A stretch of 64,000 bases of DNA from Streptomyces nitrosporeus (GCF_008704555.1 NZ_CP023702.1:5680001-5744000); one strand, 5' to 3'. Counted from the stretch's first letter, positions 1 through 8,835 are shown. Notes: generated by a model not told the origin, from the sequence alone. Numbers and translations: made by a program.

Positions 1-8
1 GAACGTCC

Positions 9-57
9 GCATACTCCCCCGGTGGCTTCGCCCGGGGGCACCCCCATACGTATGCGA
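9..57. repeat. Imperfect inverted repeat (stem-loop) at the window edge
   Basis: CGCATAC at 9-15 is answered by GTATGCG at 51-57, and the CCCCCG and CGGGGG blocks between them can pair as an inner stem. It lies downstream of the minus-strand DUF4240 gene and could be its terminator. The gene on the other side is outside the window. No coding signal was seen in 1-166. Confidence 0.4.
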
Positions 58-166
58 ACGCCCCTCCGCCTTGCGATGTACCGCGTCTGACGCCGCACGC
101 TGCTCCACCACGGATTACGGGACAGCCTTAAGGTGTATTGACCCGCAGCGTTGTCGACGCGGCCTC

Positions 167-688
167 TCAGAACACGCCGAAGCGGTCCCGGAGCAGGGGG
201 AACCGTTCCGCCAGCGCCGCCTCGTCGCCCGGGTCGAGCGGGGTGCCCAGGGGCTCCGCCGGCTCGGGCGGCACCCCCGGATCGGGTGCGGCCACACCGG
301 TCAGCTGCTCGTACGCCTCGTCCGCGGCATAGCCGAGCTCCTCGCCGTCACCGTCGAACTCCGGGTCGAAGTCCTCCAGGAGGCCGGCGAGGGAGTCCGC
401 GTCCTGCACCGCCCCCTCGAACACCTCCCGGCCCTGCCCGATCAGCCAGCACCGGAAGGACTCGAACGCCTCGGCGTCCGCCTCACCCAGCAGCACGGCG
501 GCGGCGCCCCACAGATCCCAGCGGTGGGCGCGGTTGTAGCGGGCCTCGAAGTGCCGTGCGAAATCCAGCACGGAGTCGGGATCGAGCTGCACCAGCCGTT
601 CGACGAGCACATCGGCGTGTTCGTCGGGGTCGCCCCCGGCGGCCTCACGGGTGCTGTCGATGATCTCCCAGAACTCCGTCTCGTCCAT
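167..688 (-). CDS. DUF4240 domain protein
   Basis: This is a 173-residue acidic soluble protein. Its N-terminal half (starting MDETEFWEIID, then the block ARHFEARYNRAHRWDLWGAA) matches the DUF4240 family, which is common and of unknown function in actinobacteria. The second half is low in motifs and rich in Asp, Glu and Pro. ATG at 688 is chosen because a GGAG sits five bases upstream. A GTG directly before it (691) would leave only two bases of spacing. There is no signal peptide or membrane segment. It lies just downstream of, and codirectional with, the WYL regulator (gap about 60 bases), so the two may share a transcript. No biochemical role is proposed. Confidence 0.8.
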   Translation of the reverse strand: MDETEFWEIIDSTREAAGGDPDEHADVLVERLVQLDPDSVLDFARHFEARYNRAHRWDLWGAAAVLLGEADAEAFESFRCWLIGQGREVFEGAVQDADSLAGLLEDFDPEFDGDGEELGYAADEAYEQLTGVAAPDPGVPPEPAEPLGTPLDPGDEAALAERFPLLRDRFGVF

Positions 689-748
689 CACCGCTCCAGC
701 ATCCGCCCTTGCGCCGGGTGCCGCACGCCCGGGGGCGGCGGACGGCCC

Positions 749-1723
749 TCAGCGGTACATGGCGTACAGGCGTGCGGCGGCCCGGCCGAAGCGCGCCCGC
801 AGCGCGGAGGGCGCCAGCACCTCCAACTCCGGCCCCAGGCGCAGCAGCTGGTCGTAGGCGACCTCCTCCGACTCCACCGCCAGGGTCAGCGTGTGCAGCC
901 CGTCCGCGTCCGGCCCGGCCGCCCCCGCCAGCGCCTCCTCGACGGCGGCCGGGTCCACGACGTGCGGCAACCGCGCCAGCCCCGCGCCGGACAGCCGTAC
1001 GGTCACCTCGGCACGCAGGATCGACCGGGCGAACTCCGCCGCCCGCTTTGCCCAGAAGCCCGGCAGGTCGAAGTCGAGATCCCGCTCGAACCGGGTCTCC
1101 GACACCGCGACCGCCGTGAACCGGTCGATCCGGTACACCCGGACGTCCGCGTCCCCGGCGCGGGCGCACAGGTACCAGACACCGGCCTTCAGCACGAGGC
1201 CGTACGGGGCCAGCTCCCGCTCGGTCTCCTCCGCGCCCGCCGCCCGGCGGTAGCGGGCGCGGAGGAGCCGGTCGTCCCACACGGCCTGCGCGACCGCGGG
1301 CAGCAGCCCGGGGGTGACCGGCTCGTGGAACCAGCCCGGCGCGTCCAGATGGAAGCGGCGCGCCGCGGACCGGGGAGCGTCCCGGAGGGAGGGCAGCAGG
1401 GCGGCCGCCACCTTCAGACGGGCCGCCGACGCCGCGTCGTCCAGTCCCATCTCCCGCAGCGCGGACGGCAGCCCGGACAGGAACAGCGCCTCGGCCTCGT
1501 CCCGGGCCAGCCCGGTGAGCCGGGTCCGGTAGCCGCCGACCAGCCGGTAGCCGCCGGTCCGGCCCCGGTCCGCGTACACCGGGACACCCGCCTCCGACAG
1601 CGCCTGCGCGTCCCGCGTCACCGTGCGCTCCGACACCTCCAGCTCCTCCGCCAGCTCGGCGGCGGACATCACGGACCGCGACTGGAGGAGCAGGACCATC
1701 TTGATGAGCCGGGCAGCGCGCAT
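749..1723 (-). CDS. WYL-domain HTH transcriptional regulator (YafY/PafC type)
   Basis: The product has 324 residues. An N-terminal winged HTH of the HTH_11 type occupies about residues 1-60 (LIKMVLLLQSRSVMSAAELA, then VSERTVTRDAQAL). A central WYL sensing domain follows around residues 135-230, with the typical segments REL-PYGLVLKAGVWYL and RVYRIDRF. The C-terminal WCX region ends in ARLYAMYR. WYL domains are thought to bind nucleic-acid or nucleotide ligands. The ATG at 1723 is used because the open frame further upstream runs into the aceE terminator and is not protein-like. It is a single regulator that could control itself or DUF4240. The target is unknown. Confidence 0.88.
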   Translation of the reverse strand: MRAARLIKMVLLLQSRSVMSAAELAEELEVSERTVTRDAQALSEAGVPVYADRGRTGGYRLVGGYRTRLTGLARDEAEALFLSGLPSALREMGLDDAASAARLKVAAALLPSLRDAPRSAARRFHLDAPGWFHEPVTPGLLPAVAQAVWDDRLLRARYRRAAGAEETERELAPYGLVLKAGVWYLCARAGDADVRVYRIDRFTAVAVSETRFERDLDFDLPGFWAKRAAEFARSILRAEVTVRLSGAGLARLPHVVDPAAVEEALAGAAGPDADGLHTLTLAVESEEVAYDQLLRLGPELEVLAPSALRARFGRAAARLYAMYR

Positions 1724-1749
1724 GCGCCCATTGTGCGGGGCCGGAAACG

Positions 1750-1796
1750 CGAGGGCGGTGCGGTGGCCGGACACGCCCGGCCACCGCACCGCCTCG
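1750..1796 (-). terminator. Intrinsic hairpin terminator downstream of aceE
   Basis: The arms 1750-1770 and 1777-1796 pair over about 20 bases with one bulge, around a 6-base loop (ACACGC). The hairpin starts about 30 bases after the aceE stop and lies before the WYL regulator start, so it should separate the two transcripts. There is no long U tract, as is usual in Streptomyces. Confidence 0.75.
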
Positions 1797-1824
1797 TTGT
1801 TCCCGCGGACCCGCGGACCCGGGA

Positions 1825-4491
1825 TCAGAGCCCGTACTTCTCGCGGGCCTCCTTGACCTTCGAGGCGGGGATCTCGCCCCGGCGCGCCAGCTGTGCCAGC
1901 GCCGCGACCGCGACCGACTGCGCGTCGACGCCGAAGTGCCTGCGGGCGCCCTCGCGGGTGTCGGAGAGGCCGAAGCCGTCCGTGCCGAGCGAGGACCAGT
2001 CCTGCTCCACCCACTGGCTGATCTGGTCCGGGACCGCGCGCATCCAGTCGCTCACCGCGAGGACCGGGCCCGGTGCGCCGGACAGCGCCTGCGTCACGTA
2101 CGGAACCCGCTGCTCGCCGCGGAGCAGGGCCTCGTCGCACTCCAGCGCGTCCCGGCGCAGCTCGCCCCACGAGGTGGCGGACCACACGTCGGCCGTGACA
2201 CCCCAGTCGGCGGCCAGCAGCTCCTGGGCCTGGAGGACCCAGTGGATCGCCGTGCCCGAGGCCAGCAGCTGGAGACGCGGCGCGTCCGCGGCGGCGGGCA
2301 CACCCTCCTTGAAGCGGTACAGGCCCTTGACGATGCCCTCCTCGACGCCCTCCGGCATCGCGGGCTGCGGCTTCGGCTCGTTGTAGACCGTCAGGTAGTA
2401 GAAGACGTCCTCGGCCTCGGGGCCGTACATCCGCCGCAGACCGTCCTTGACGATCACCGCGATCTCGTACGCGAACGCCGGGTCGTAGTTGAGCGACGCC
2501 GGGTTGGTCGACGCGATCAGGTGCGAATGGCCGTCCGCGTGCTGGAGGCCCTCACCCGTCAGCGTCGTACGGCCCGCGGTGGCACCGACGATGAAGCCCT
2601 TGCCGAGCTGGTCGGCGAGCTGCCACATCTGGTCGCCGGTCCGCTGCCAGCCGAACATCGAGTAGAAGATGTAGAACGGGATCATCGTCTCGCCGTGCGT
2701 CGCGTACGACGTGGCGGCGGCGATGAAGTCGGCCATGGCGCCGGCCTCGGTGATCCCCTCGTTGAGGATCTGGCCGTCCTTGGCCTCCTTGTAGTACATC
2801 AGCTGGTCGCGGTCGACCGGCTCGTACGTCTGGCCCAGCGGCGAGTAGATGCCGGCCGACGGGAACAGGGACTCCATACCGAAGGTACGGGCCTCGTCCG
2901 GGACGATCGGCACCCAGCGCCTGCCGGTCTCCTTGTCCCGCATCAGGTCCTTCACCAGGCGGACGAACGCCATGGTGGTGGCCATCTCCTGCTTGCCGGA
3001 ACCCTTGTACAGGGCCTTGAAGGCACGCTCCTCCGGCTCCGGCAGGGCGAGGGCGTGCACCCGGCGGGCGGGGGCCGGACCACCGAGGGCCGCGCGGCGC
3101 TCCTGGAGGTAGCGGACCTCGGGGGAGTCGGCGCCCGGGTGGCCGTAAGGCACCAGCCCGCTCTCGAAGGCACTGTCCGGGATCGGGAGGCCGAGCAGCT
3201 CGCGCATGCCCTTGAACTCGTCGATCGACAGCTTCTTCATCTGGTGGTTGGCGTTCTTGGACTCGAAGCCCTTGCCGAGCGTGTAGCCCTTCACCGTCTG
3301 CGCCAGGATCACGGTCGGCGCGCCCTTGTGTGCCAGGGCGGCGCGGTAGGCCGCGTACACCTTGCGGGCCTCGTGGCCACCGCGCGAGGAGTAGAAGCAC
3401 TCGGCGATCTTCGCGTCGCTCAGCAGCTTCGCCAGCTCGGCGAGCGCGGGCTCGGCGCCGAAGAAGTGCTCGCGGATGTAGGCCACGTCACGGGTCGCGT
3501 ACGTCTGGAACTGCGCGTCCGGGACCTCCCGCAGGCGGCGGACCAGCGCACCCGTGGTGTCGAGCTGGAACAGCTCGTCCCAGGCACTGCCCCAGAGCGT
3601 CTTGACGACGTTCCAGCCGGCCCCGCGGAAGGCGCCCTCCAGCTCCTGGACCACACGGAAGTTCGCGCGGACCGGGCCGTCGAGGCGCTGCAGGTTGCAG
3701 TTGATGACGAAGGTCAGGTTGTCGAGCTGCTCACGGGCCGCGAGGGCGAGGGCCGCGGTCGACTCGGGCTCGTCCATCTCGCCGTCGCCCAGGAAGGCCC
3801 AGACGTGCGAGTTCGACGTGTCCTTGATGTTGCGGTTGGCCAGATAGCGGTTGAAGCGCGCCTGGTAGATCGCAGAGAGCGGGCCGAGGCCCATCGACAC
3901 CGTGGGGAACTCCCACAGCCAGGGCAGCCGCCGCGGGTGCGGGTAGGACGGCAGGCCGTCACCGCCCGACTCCTGGCGGAAGTTGTCGAGCTGCTGCTCG
4001 CTGAGCCGCCCGTCGAGGAAGGCGCGGGCGTAGATACCTGGCGAGGCGTGGCCCTGGACGTAGATCTGGTCGCCGGAGCCGTCCCCCTCCTTGCCGCGGA
4101 AGAAGTGGTTGAAGCCGGTCTCGTACAGCCAGGCCGCCGAGGCGAAGGTGGCGATGTGGCCGCCGACGCCGAAGCGGGCGCCCCGGGTGACCATCGCCGC
4201 CGCGTTCCAGCGGTTCCAGGCGGTGATACGGGACTCCATCTCCAGGTCACCGTCGAAGGCGGGCTCCGCGGCGGTGGGGATGGTGTTGACGTAATCGGTC
4301 TCCAGCAGCTTGGGCAGCGCGATGCCGGCGCCCTCAGCGTGCTGGAGCGAGCGCCGCATCAGGTACGCGGCGCGGTGCGGGCCCGCGGCCTTGGTGACGG
4401 CATCCAGGGAGGCCGCCCATTCGGCGGTCTCCTCGGGGTCGCGGTCCGGGAGCTGATCGAGCTCGCTCGGCTTTGCTACGGGGTCGGTCAT
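1825..4491 (-). CDS. aceE: Pyruvate dehydrogenase E1 component, homodimeric type
   Basis: This 888-residue enzyme has the size of the single-chain (alpha2) E1 of E. coli type. It decarboxylates pyruvate with thiamine diphosphate and passes the acetyl group to the lipoyl arm of E2. The ThDP motif GDGEMDEPES is at about residue 235, with NCNLQRLDG some 25 residues later. The transketolase-like central domain contains EGITEAGAMADF. ATG at 4491 has a GGAAGG upstream. The longer frame upstream is AT-rich promoter DNA and not coding. The GntR regulator gene precedes it by 290 bases, and E2 and Lpd genes lie a little further upstream on the same strand, which fits assembly of a PDH complex. Confidence 0.95.
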   Translation of the reverse strand: MTDPVAKPSELDQLPDRDPEETAEWAASLDAVTKAAGPHRAAYLMRRSLQHAEGAGIALPKLLETDYVNTIPTAAEPAFDGDLEMESRITAWNRWNAAAMVTRGARFGVGGHIATFASAAWLYETGFNHFFRGKEGDGSGDQIYVQGHASPGIYARAFLDGRLSEQQLDNFRQESGGDGLPSYPHPRRLPWLWEFPTVSMGLGPLSAIYQARFNRYLANRNIKDTSNSHVWAFLGDGEMDEPESTAALALAAREQLDNLTFVINCNLQRLDGPVRANFRVVQELEGAFRGAGWNVVKTLWGSAWDELFQLDTTGALVRRLREVPDAQFQTYATRDVAYIREHFFGAEPALAELAKLLSDAKIAECFYSSRGGHEARKVYAAYRAALAHKGAPTVILAQTVKGYTLGKGFESKNANHQMKKLSIDEFKGMRELLGLPIPDSAFESGLVPYGHPGADSPEVRYLQERRAALGGPAPARRVHALALPEPEERAFKALYKGSGKQEMATTMAFVRLVKDLMRDKETGRRWVPIVPDEARTFGMESLFPSAGIYSPLGQTYEPVDRDQLMYYKEAKDGQILNEGITEAGAMADFIAAATSYATHGETMIPFYIFYSMFGWQRTGDQMWQLADQLGKGFIVGATAGRTTLTGEGLQHADGHSHLIASTNPASLNYDPAFAYEIAVIVKDGLRRMYGPEAEDVFYYLTVYNEPKPQPAMPEGVEEGIVKGLYRFKEGVPAAADAPRLQLLASGTAIHWVLQAQELLAADWGVTADVWSATSWGELRRDALECDEALLRGEQRVPYVTQALSGAPGPVLAVSDWMRAVPDQISQWVEQDWSSLGTDGFGLSDTREGARRHFGVDAQSVAVAALAQLARRGEIPASKVKEAREKYGL

Positions 4492-4584
4492 GATCGCCGC
4501 CTTCCGGAGTGGAGGGGGGTGGAGAAGTCCCTGACTGGCAGGACAGGGCGATGGGGCCGGTGGGCCCGCGACTGAACTGTAAGG

Positions 4585-4645
4585 CGCCGATCGATGATCG
4601 ATCAAAGGGTGAAGGGTAAAACTTCTCGATATGAAGAAAAGTGGC
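4585..4645 (-). promoter_or_regulatory. AT-rich promoter/operator region of aceE
   Basis: Within an otherwise GC-rich gap (4492-4780) this block is about half A+T. It contains a perfect 7-1-7 palindrome, GATCGATGATCGATC, at 4589-4603, and a second short inverted repeat (CTTC...GAAG) at 4622-4636. Such blocks usually hold the promoter and a repressor site. The nearby FadR-type GntR protein is a candidate ligand-responsive repressor, but its binding here is inferred only from position. Confidence 0.45.
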
Positions 4646-4780
4646 ATGCGGTGCCGCGAAAGGGGGCACGGAGTGACGGGATCAAAGGGAGGAAAGGGGC
4701 GCTCACCTGCACGGACGAGCGATCGGCACCCCAGATGGGCGCAGGCGCGCCGACCCCGCCGGGCGACGCGCGGCTCCGCC

Positions 4781-5404
4781 TCAGGCGCGCGGAGCGCACC
4801 CGAGGACGTGCTCCTTCACCAGTACCGCTATCCGCGGGTCCCGCCGCAGGAACGCCTCGATCAGCGCCTCGTGCTCCTCGGCGTACGACTTCTGCACCGT
4901 ACCCAGCCAGCGGATCGACAGGGCCGTGAACACCTCGATGCCCAGCCCCTCCCAGGTGTGCAGCAGCACGGCGTTCCCCGCCGCCCGCACCATCTCCCGG
5001 TGGAAACCGACCGTGTGCCGCACCTGCGCCTCGCCGTCGGCCAGCCGGTCCGCCTCGTACAGGGCCGCCACGTGCGGGGCCAGCGCCGAGCAGTCCTCGG
5101 CGAGCGCGGGCGCGGCCAGTTCCGCCGCGATCTGCTCCAGCCCGGCCCGCACCGGGTAGCTCTCCTCCAGATCGGCCGCGGTCAGGTTCCGCACCCGGAC
5201 GCCCTTGTTGGGGGCCGACTCGATCAGCCGCAGCGTCTCCAGCTCGCGCAACGCCTCCCGGACGGGCGTCTGGCTGACCTCCAGCTCGGTCGCGATCCGG
5301 CGCTCCACGATCCGCTCACCCGGCTTCCAGCGCCCGCTGACGATCCCGTCCACGATGTGCTCGCGGATCTGTTCGCGCAGCGAGTGGACGACGGGCGGGG
5401 TCAT
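4781..5404 (-). CDS. GntR-family (FadR/FCD subfamily) transcriptional regulator
   Basis: The product has 207 residues. An N-terminal winged HTH spans residues 5-70 (LREQIREHIVDGIVSGRWKP, then SQTPVREALREL). An all-helical FCD ligand domain follows, with the expected Arg-Glu start (VRAGLEQIAAEL) and the metal-site signature FHREMVRAAGN. FCD regulators sense small organic acids, and PdhR of E. coli, which senses pyruvate, belongs to this class. ATG at 5404 has a strong GAAGGAG eight bases upstream. The gene lies between E2 and aceE on the same strand, so control of pyruvate dehydrogenase is the natural guess, but it is not shown by sequence alone. Confidence 0.9.
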   Translation of the reverse strand: MTPPVVHSLREQIREHIVDGIVSGRWKPGERIVERRIATELEVSQTPVREALRELETLRLIESAPNKGVRVRNLTAADLEESYPVRAGLEQIAAELAAPALAEDCSALAPHVAALYEADRLADGEAQVRHTVGFHREMVRAAGNAVLLHTWEGLGIEVFTALSIRWLGTVQKSYAEEHEALIEAFLRRDPRIAVLVKEHVLGCAPRA

Positions 5405-5466
5405 GAGGGGCTCCTTCGGGCAAACCGGTGCTACATACACCGACACGGCTGCCGGAATGACCGGTG

Positions 5467-5478
5467 GTGACTAGACAA
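5467..5478. promoter_or_regulatory. Candidate FadR-type operator upstream of the GntR gene
   Basis: The sequence GTGACTAGACAA carries one good half of the TTGTctagACAA-type palindrome bound by FCD GntR proteins, centred on CTAG. It lies about 65 bases upstream of the regulator start. The second half is degenerate, so autoregulation is only a suggestion. Confidence 0.3.
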
Positions 5479-5482
5479 TACG

Positions 5483-5523
5483 GCGGCGCCCCCGCCCGGA
5501 GGTGTTCCGGACGGGGGCGCCGC
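5483..5523 (-). terminator. Hairpin terminator after the E2 gene
   Basis: The arms 5483-5494 and 5512-5523 form a perfect 12-bp GC-rich stem. Part of the loop pairs further (TCCGG with CCGGA). It is placed 70 bases after the stop of the E2 gene on the minus strand. Confidence 0.65.
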
Positions 5524-5541
5524 TGGTGAGGCTCGTTACAG

Positions 5542-5596
5542 CCCGAGGGCTCTTAGCCGTGGCCCCGAGGGCTCAGCCGTGGCCCCGGGGGCTCAG
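5542..5596. repeat. Short tandem repeat covering the end of the E2 gene
   Basis: A unit of about 20 bases (CCCGAGGGCTC then AGCCGTGGC) occurs at 5542-5563 and again at 5564-5583. A third partial copy at 5584-5596 runs into the E2 stop codon. Each copy carries a TGA or TAA in the frame of the gene, so the array looks like a local duplication of the last bases of the gene. Confidence 0.6.
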
Positions 5597-7389
5597 AGGC
5601 CCAGCTCGACCTCGAACTCGCCGGCCTCCAGGATCGCCTTGACCGTGGCCAGGTAACGGGCGGCGTCCGCGCCGTCCACCAGGCGGTGGTCGTAGGAGAG
5701 CGAGAGGTACGTCATGTCGCGGACGCCGATGACGGTGCCCTCGGCGGTCTCGATGACCGCCGGACGCTTGACGGTGGCGCCGATACCGAGGATGGCCGCC
5801 TGGTTCGGCGGCACGATGACGGTGTCGAACAGCGCGCCGCGCGAACCGGTGTTGCTGATGGTGAAGGTCGCGCCGGACATGTCGTCCGGGGTGAGGCCGC
5901 CACCACGGGCCTTGCCGGCCAGCTCGGCGGTCTTCTTCGCGATACCGGCGATGTTCAGGTCGCCCGCACCCTTGATGACCGGGGTCATCAGACCCTTCTC
6001 GGCGTCCACGGCGATGCCGATGTTCTCCGAGTCGAAGTACGTGATGGTGCCCTCGTCCCCGTTGATCCGGGCGTTGACGACCGGGTGGGCCTTCAGCGCC
6101 TGGGCCGCCGCCTTCACGAAGAACGGCATCGGGGACAGCTTGACGCCCTCACGGGCGGCGAAGGACGCCTTCGCCTGGTTGCGCAGCTTCATCAGCTTGG
6201 TGATGTCGACCTCGATGACCGTGGTCAGCTGGGCCTGCGAGTGCAGCGCCTTCATCATGTTGTCGCCGATGACCTTGCGCATACGGGTCATCTTGACCGT
6301 CTGACCGCGCAGCGGGGACGCCTCCAGCTTCGGCGCGGCCTTGGCCGCGACGGGAGCGGCGGCGGCCGGAGCCGGAGCGGCGGCGGCCTTGGCGGCCTCC
6401 GCGGCGGCGACGACGTCCTGCTTGCGGATACGGCCACCGACGCCGGTGCCCTTGACCGAGCCCAGGTCGACGCCGTTCTCGGCGGCCAGCTTGCGGACCA
6501 GCGGGGTGACGTACGCGCCCTCGTCACCGGCGGACGCGGCCGGAGCCGGGGCCTGGGCCTGGGCCTGGGCCGGGGCGGCGGCCGGAGCCGGAGCCGGAGC
6601 GGCCGGGGCCTGAGCAGCAGGCGCGGGGGCCGGGGCGGCGGGAGCGGCCGCCGGAGCCGGAGCAGCGGCGGGAGCCGGAGCAGCGGCGGGAGCCGGAGCC
6701 GCGGCCGGAGCCGGAGCAGCGGCGGGAGCCGGAGCGGCCTGGGCCGGAGCAGCCGCCGGGGCGGCACCCGGAGCACCGATGACGGCCAGCTTGGCGCCGA
6801 CCTCGGCGGTCTCGTCCTCGCCGACCACGATCTCCAGCAGCACACCGGCGACCGGTGCGGGGATCTCGGTGTCGACCTTGTCCGTGGAGACCTCGAGCAG
6901 CGGCTCGTCCTCCGCGACCTCCTCGCCGACCTCCTTCAGCCAGCGGGTGACGGTGCCCTCGGTGACGCTCTCACCGAGCGCCGGCAGGGTGACGTCGGTG
7001 CCGGCGGCGGAGGAGGCACCGGTGGTCTCCTCGGCCGACGGCGCCGGGGCCTCGGTCTCGGTCGACGGGGCGGCGGGCGCCTCCTCGGCGGCCGGGGCCG
7101 GGACGGCCGCCGGCTCGGCGGCCGGAGCCTCCTGGGCGGCGGGCGCGCCCGAACCGTCGTCGATGACCGCCAGCTCGGCGCCGACCTCGACGGTCTCGTC
7201 CTCGGCGACCTTGATGGAGGTCAGGACGCCGGAGGCGGGGGCGGGGATCTCGGTGTCGACCTTGTCGGTCGAGACCTCGAGCAGCGGCTCGTCGGCCTCG
7301 ACGCGCTCGCCCTCGGCCTTCAGCCAGCGGGTGACAGTGCCCTCGGTGACGCTCTCGCCGAGCGCCGGAAGGGTTACGGAAACCGACAT
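5593..7389 (-). CDS. sucB: Dihydrolipoamide acyltransferase (E2 of 2-oxoacid dehydrogenases), two lipoyl domains
   Basis: The 598-residue E2 carries acyl groups from E1 to CoA. Two lipoyl domains (about 2-76 and 132-206) each contain the EVSTDKVDTEIPAP loop, with the lipoylated lysines at about 43 and 171. A long Ala-Pro linker (about 207-310) precedes the E1/E3-binding domain (TPLVRKLAAENGVDL), and the C-terminal catalytic domain has the DHRLVDGAD active-site motif. ATG at 7389 has AAGGAG upstream. The Streptomyces gene is usually named sucB, but the neighbouring aceE and lpd suggest it also serves pyruvate dehydrogenase. In actinobacteria one E2 is reported to serve both complexes. Which acyl group is preferred cannot be read from the sequence. 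Confidence 0.93.
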   Translation of the reverse strand: MSVSVTLPALGESVTEGTVTRWLKAEGERVEADEPLLEVSTDKVDTEIPAPASGVLTSIKVAEDETVEVGAELAVIDDGSGAPAAQEAPAAEPAAVPAPAAEEAPAAPSTETEAPAPSAEETTGASSAAGTDVTLPALGESVTEGTVTRWLKEVGEEVAEDEPLLEVSTDKVDTEIPAPVAGVLLEIVVGEDETAEVGAKLAVIGAPGAAPAAAPAQAAPAPAAAPAPAAAPAPAAAPAPAAAPAPAAAPAAPAPAPAAQAPAAPAPAPAAAPAQAQAQAPAPAASAGDEGAYVTPLVRKLAAENGVDLGSVKGTGVGGRIRKQDVVAAAEAAKAAAAPAPAAAAPVAAKAAPKLEASPLRGQTVKMTRMRKVIGDNMMKALHSQAQLTTVIEVDITKLMKLRNQAKASFAAREGVKLSPMPFFVKAAAQALKAHPVVNARINGDEGTITYFDSENIGIAVDAEKGLMTPVIKGAGDLNIAGIAKKTAELAGKARGGGLTPDDMSGATFTISNTGSRGALFDTVIVPPNQAAILGIGATVKRPAVIETAEGTVIGVRDMTYLSLSYDHRLVDGADAARYLATVKAILEAGEFEVELGL

Positions 7390-7446
7390 GGTTTCAGTTG
7401 CTCCTTACGAAAATGCGGAAGTGGTCGGTCGTCGCCCGGGACTGGA

Positions 7447-8835
7447 TCAGTCGTGGGAGTGAAGCGGCTTGCCGGCGAGGGCCAGGTGGGCCTCGCCCAT
7501 CGCCTCGTTCTGGGTCGGGTGGGCGTGGATGAGCTGCGCGACCTCGGCCGGCAGCGCCTCCCAGTTGTAGATCAGCTGGGCTTCGCCCACCTGCTCGCCC
7601 ATACGGTCACCGACCATGTGGACGCCGACCACGGCACCGTCCTTGACCTGGACCAGCTTGATCTCGCCGGCGGTCTTGAGGATCTTGCTCTTGCCGTTGC
7701 CCGCGAGGTTGTACTTGAGGGCCACGACCTTGTCCGCGCCGTAGATCTCCTTGGCCTTGGCCTCGGTGATGCCGACGGAGGCGACCTCGGGGTGGCAGTA
7801 CGTCACCTTCGGGACACCGTCGTAGTCGATCGGCACGGTCTTGAGGCCGGCCAGGCGCTCGGCGACCAGGATGCCCTCGGCGAAGCCGACGTGGGCCAGC
7901 TGGAGGGTCGGGACCAGGTCGCCCACGGCGGAGACCGTCGGGACGTTGGTCTGCATGTACTCGTCGACCAGGACGTAGCCGCGGTCCATCGCGACCCCGG
8001 CCTCCTCGTAGCCCAGGCCCTGCGAGACGGGGCCGCGGCCGATCGCGACCAGCAGCACCTCGGCCTCGAAGGTCTTGCCGTCGGCGAGGGTGACCCGCAC
8101 GCCGTCCTGGGTGTACTCGGCCTTGTCGAAGAAGGTGCCGAGGTTGAACTTGATGCCGCGCTTGCGGAACGCGCGCTCCAGCAGCTTCGAGCTGTTCTCG
8201 TCCTCGACCGGGACCAGGTGCTTCAGGCCCTCGACGATGGTGACCTCGGTCCCGAAGGACGTCCACGCCGAGGCGAACTCGACGCCGATGACGCCGCCGC
8301 CCAGGACGATCGCGGACTTCGGCACCCGGTCCAGCTTCAGCGCGTGGTCCGAGGAGATGATGCGGTCGCCGTCGATCTCCAGGCCGGGCAGCGACTTCGG
8401 CACGGAGCCGGTCGCGAGCAGCACGTGGCGGCCCTGGACGCGCTGGCCGTTCACATCCACCGAGGTGGGCGACGACAGCCGGCCCTCACCCTCGATGTAG
8501 TGCACCTTGCGCGAGGCGATCAGACCCTGCAGGCCCTTGTACAGGCCCGAGATCACGTCGTCCTTGTACGTGTGGACGGCCGCCATGTCGATGCCCTCGA
8601 AGGTGGCCTTCACACCGAACTGGGCCGACTCACGGGCCTGGTCGGCGATCTCGCCGGCGTGCAGCAGAGCCTTCGTGGGGATGCAGCCGTTGTGCAGGCA
8701 GGTGCCGCCGACCTTTCCCTTCTCGATCAGTGCGACGTCCAGGCCCAGCTGCGCTCCGCGCAGGGCCGCGGCGTAACCGCCGCTACCACCGCCGAGGATC
8801 ACTAGGTCGAAAACGGTGCTGGCGTCGTTCGCCAC
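7447..8835 (-). CDS. lpdA: Dihydrolipoyl dehydrogenase (E3)
   Basis: This 462-residue FAD flavoprotein reoxidises the lipoyl groups of E2 and passes electrons to NAD+. The N-terminal FAD fold is GGGSGGYAAA. The redox disulfide is in GGTCLHNGCIPTK (Cys46 and Cys51). A second dinucleotide fold is seen in VLGGGVIGVEFA, and the C-terminal dimer domain ends with the His-Glu pair HAHPTQNEAMGEAH. The start is GTG 8835 behind GGAGG. An ATG a few codons earlier would swallow this ribosome site. It lies 57 bases upstream of the E2 gene on the same strand, so the two are almost certainly cotranscribed. Confidence 0.95.
   Translation of the reverse strand: MANDASTVFDLVILGGGSGGYAAALRGAQLGLDVALIEKGKVGGTCLHNGCIPTKALLHAGEIADQARESAQFGVKATFEGIDMAAVHTYKDDVISGLYKGLQGLIASRKVHYIEGEGRLSSPTSVDVNGQRVQGRHVLLATGSVPKSLPGLEIDGDRIISSDHALKLDRVPKSAIVLGGGVIGVEFASAWTSFGTEVTIVEGLKHLVPVEDENSSKLLERAFRKRGIKFNLGTFFDKAEYTQDGVRVTLADGKTFEAEVLLVAIGRGPVSQGLGYEEAGVAMDRGYVLVDEYMQTNVPTVSAVGDLVPTLQLAHVGFAEGILVAERLAGLKTVPIDYDGVPKVTYCHPEVASVGITEAKAKEIYGADKVVALKYNLAGNGKSKILKTAGEIKLVQVKDGAVVGVHMVGDRMGEQVGEAQLIYNWEALPAEVAQLIHAHPTQNEAMGEAHLALAGKPLHSHD

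Noticed and set aside
1..166. tRNA or other structured RNA at the window start
   Set aside because: The inverted repeat has no cloverleaf, TTCGA-type arm or CCA end. It fits a terminator or repeat better.
71..2386. Long open frame on the plus strand opposite the DUF4240, WYL and aceE genes
   Set aside because: It is antisense to three well-supported genes, has the Arg/Gly/Pro-rich composition of a high-GC shadow frame, and no ribosome site or domain.
6530..6780. Simple-sequence repeat as a CRISPR or regulatory array
   Set aside because: The GGAGCC-type repeats encode the Ala-Pro linker of the E2 protein. Spacing and content are those of a coding low-complexity region.
5686..8805. 1039-codon plus-strand frame opposite the E2 and lpd genes
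   Set aside because: Its Gly-Arg-Ser repeats mirror the Ala-Pro linker of the E2. It is a codon-bias artefact of the antisense strand.
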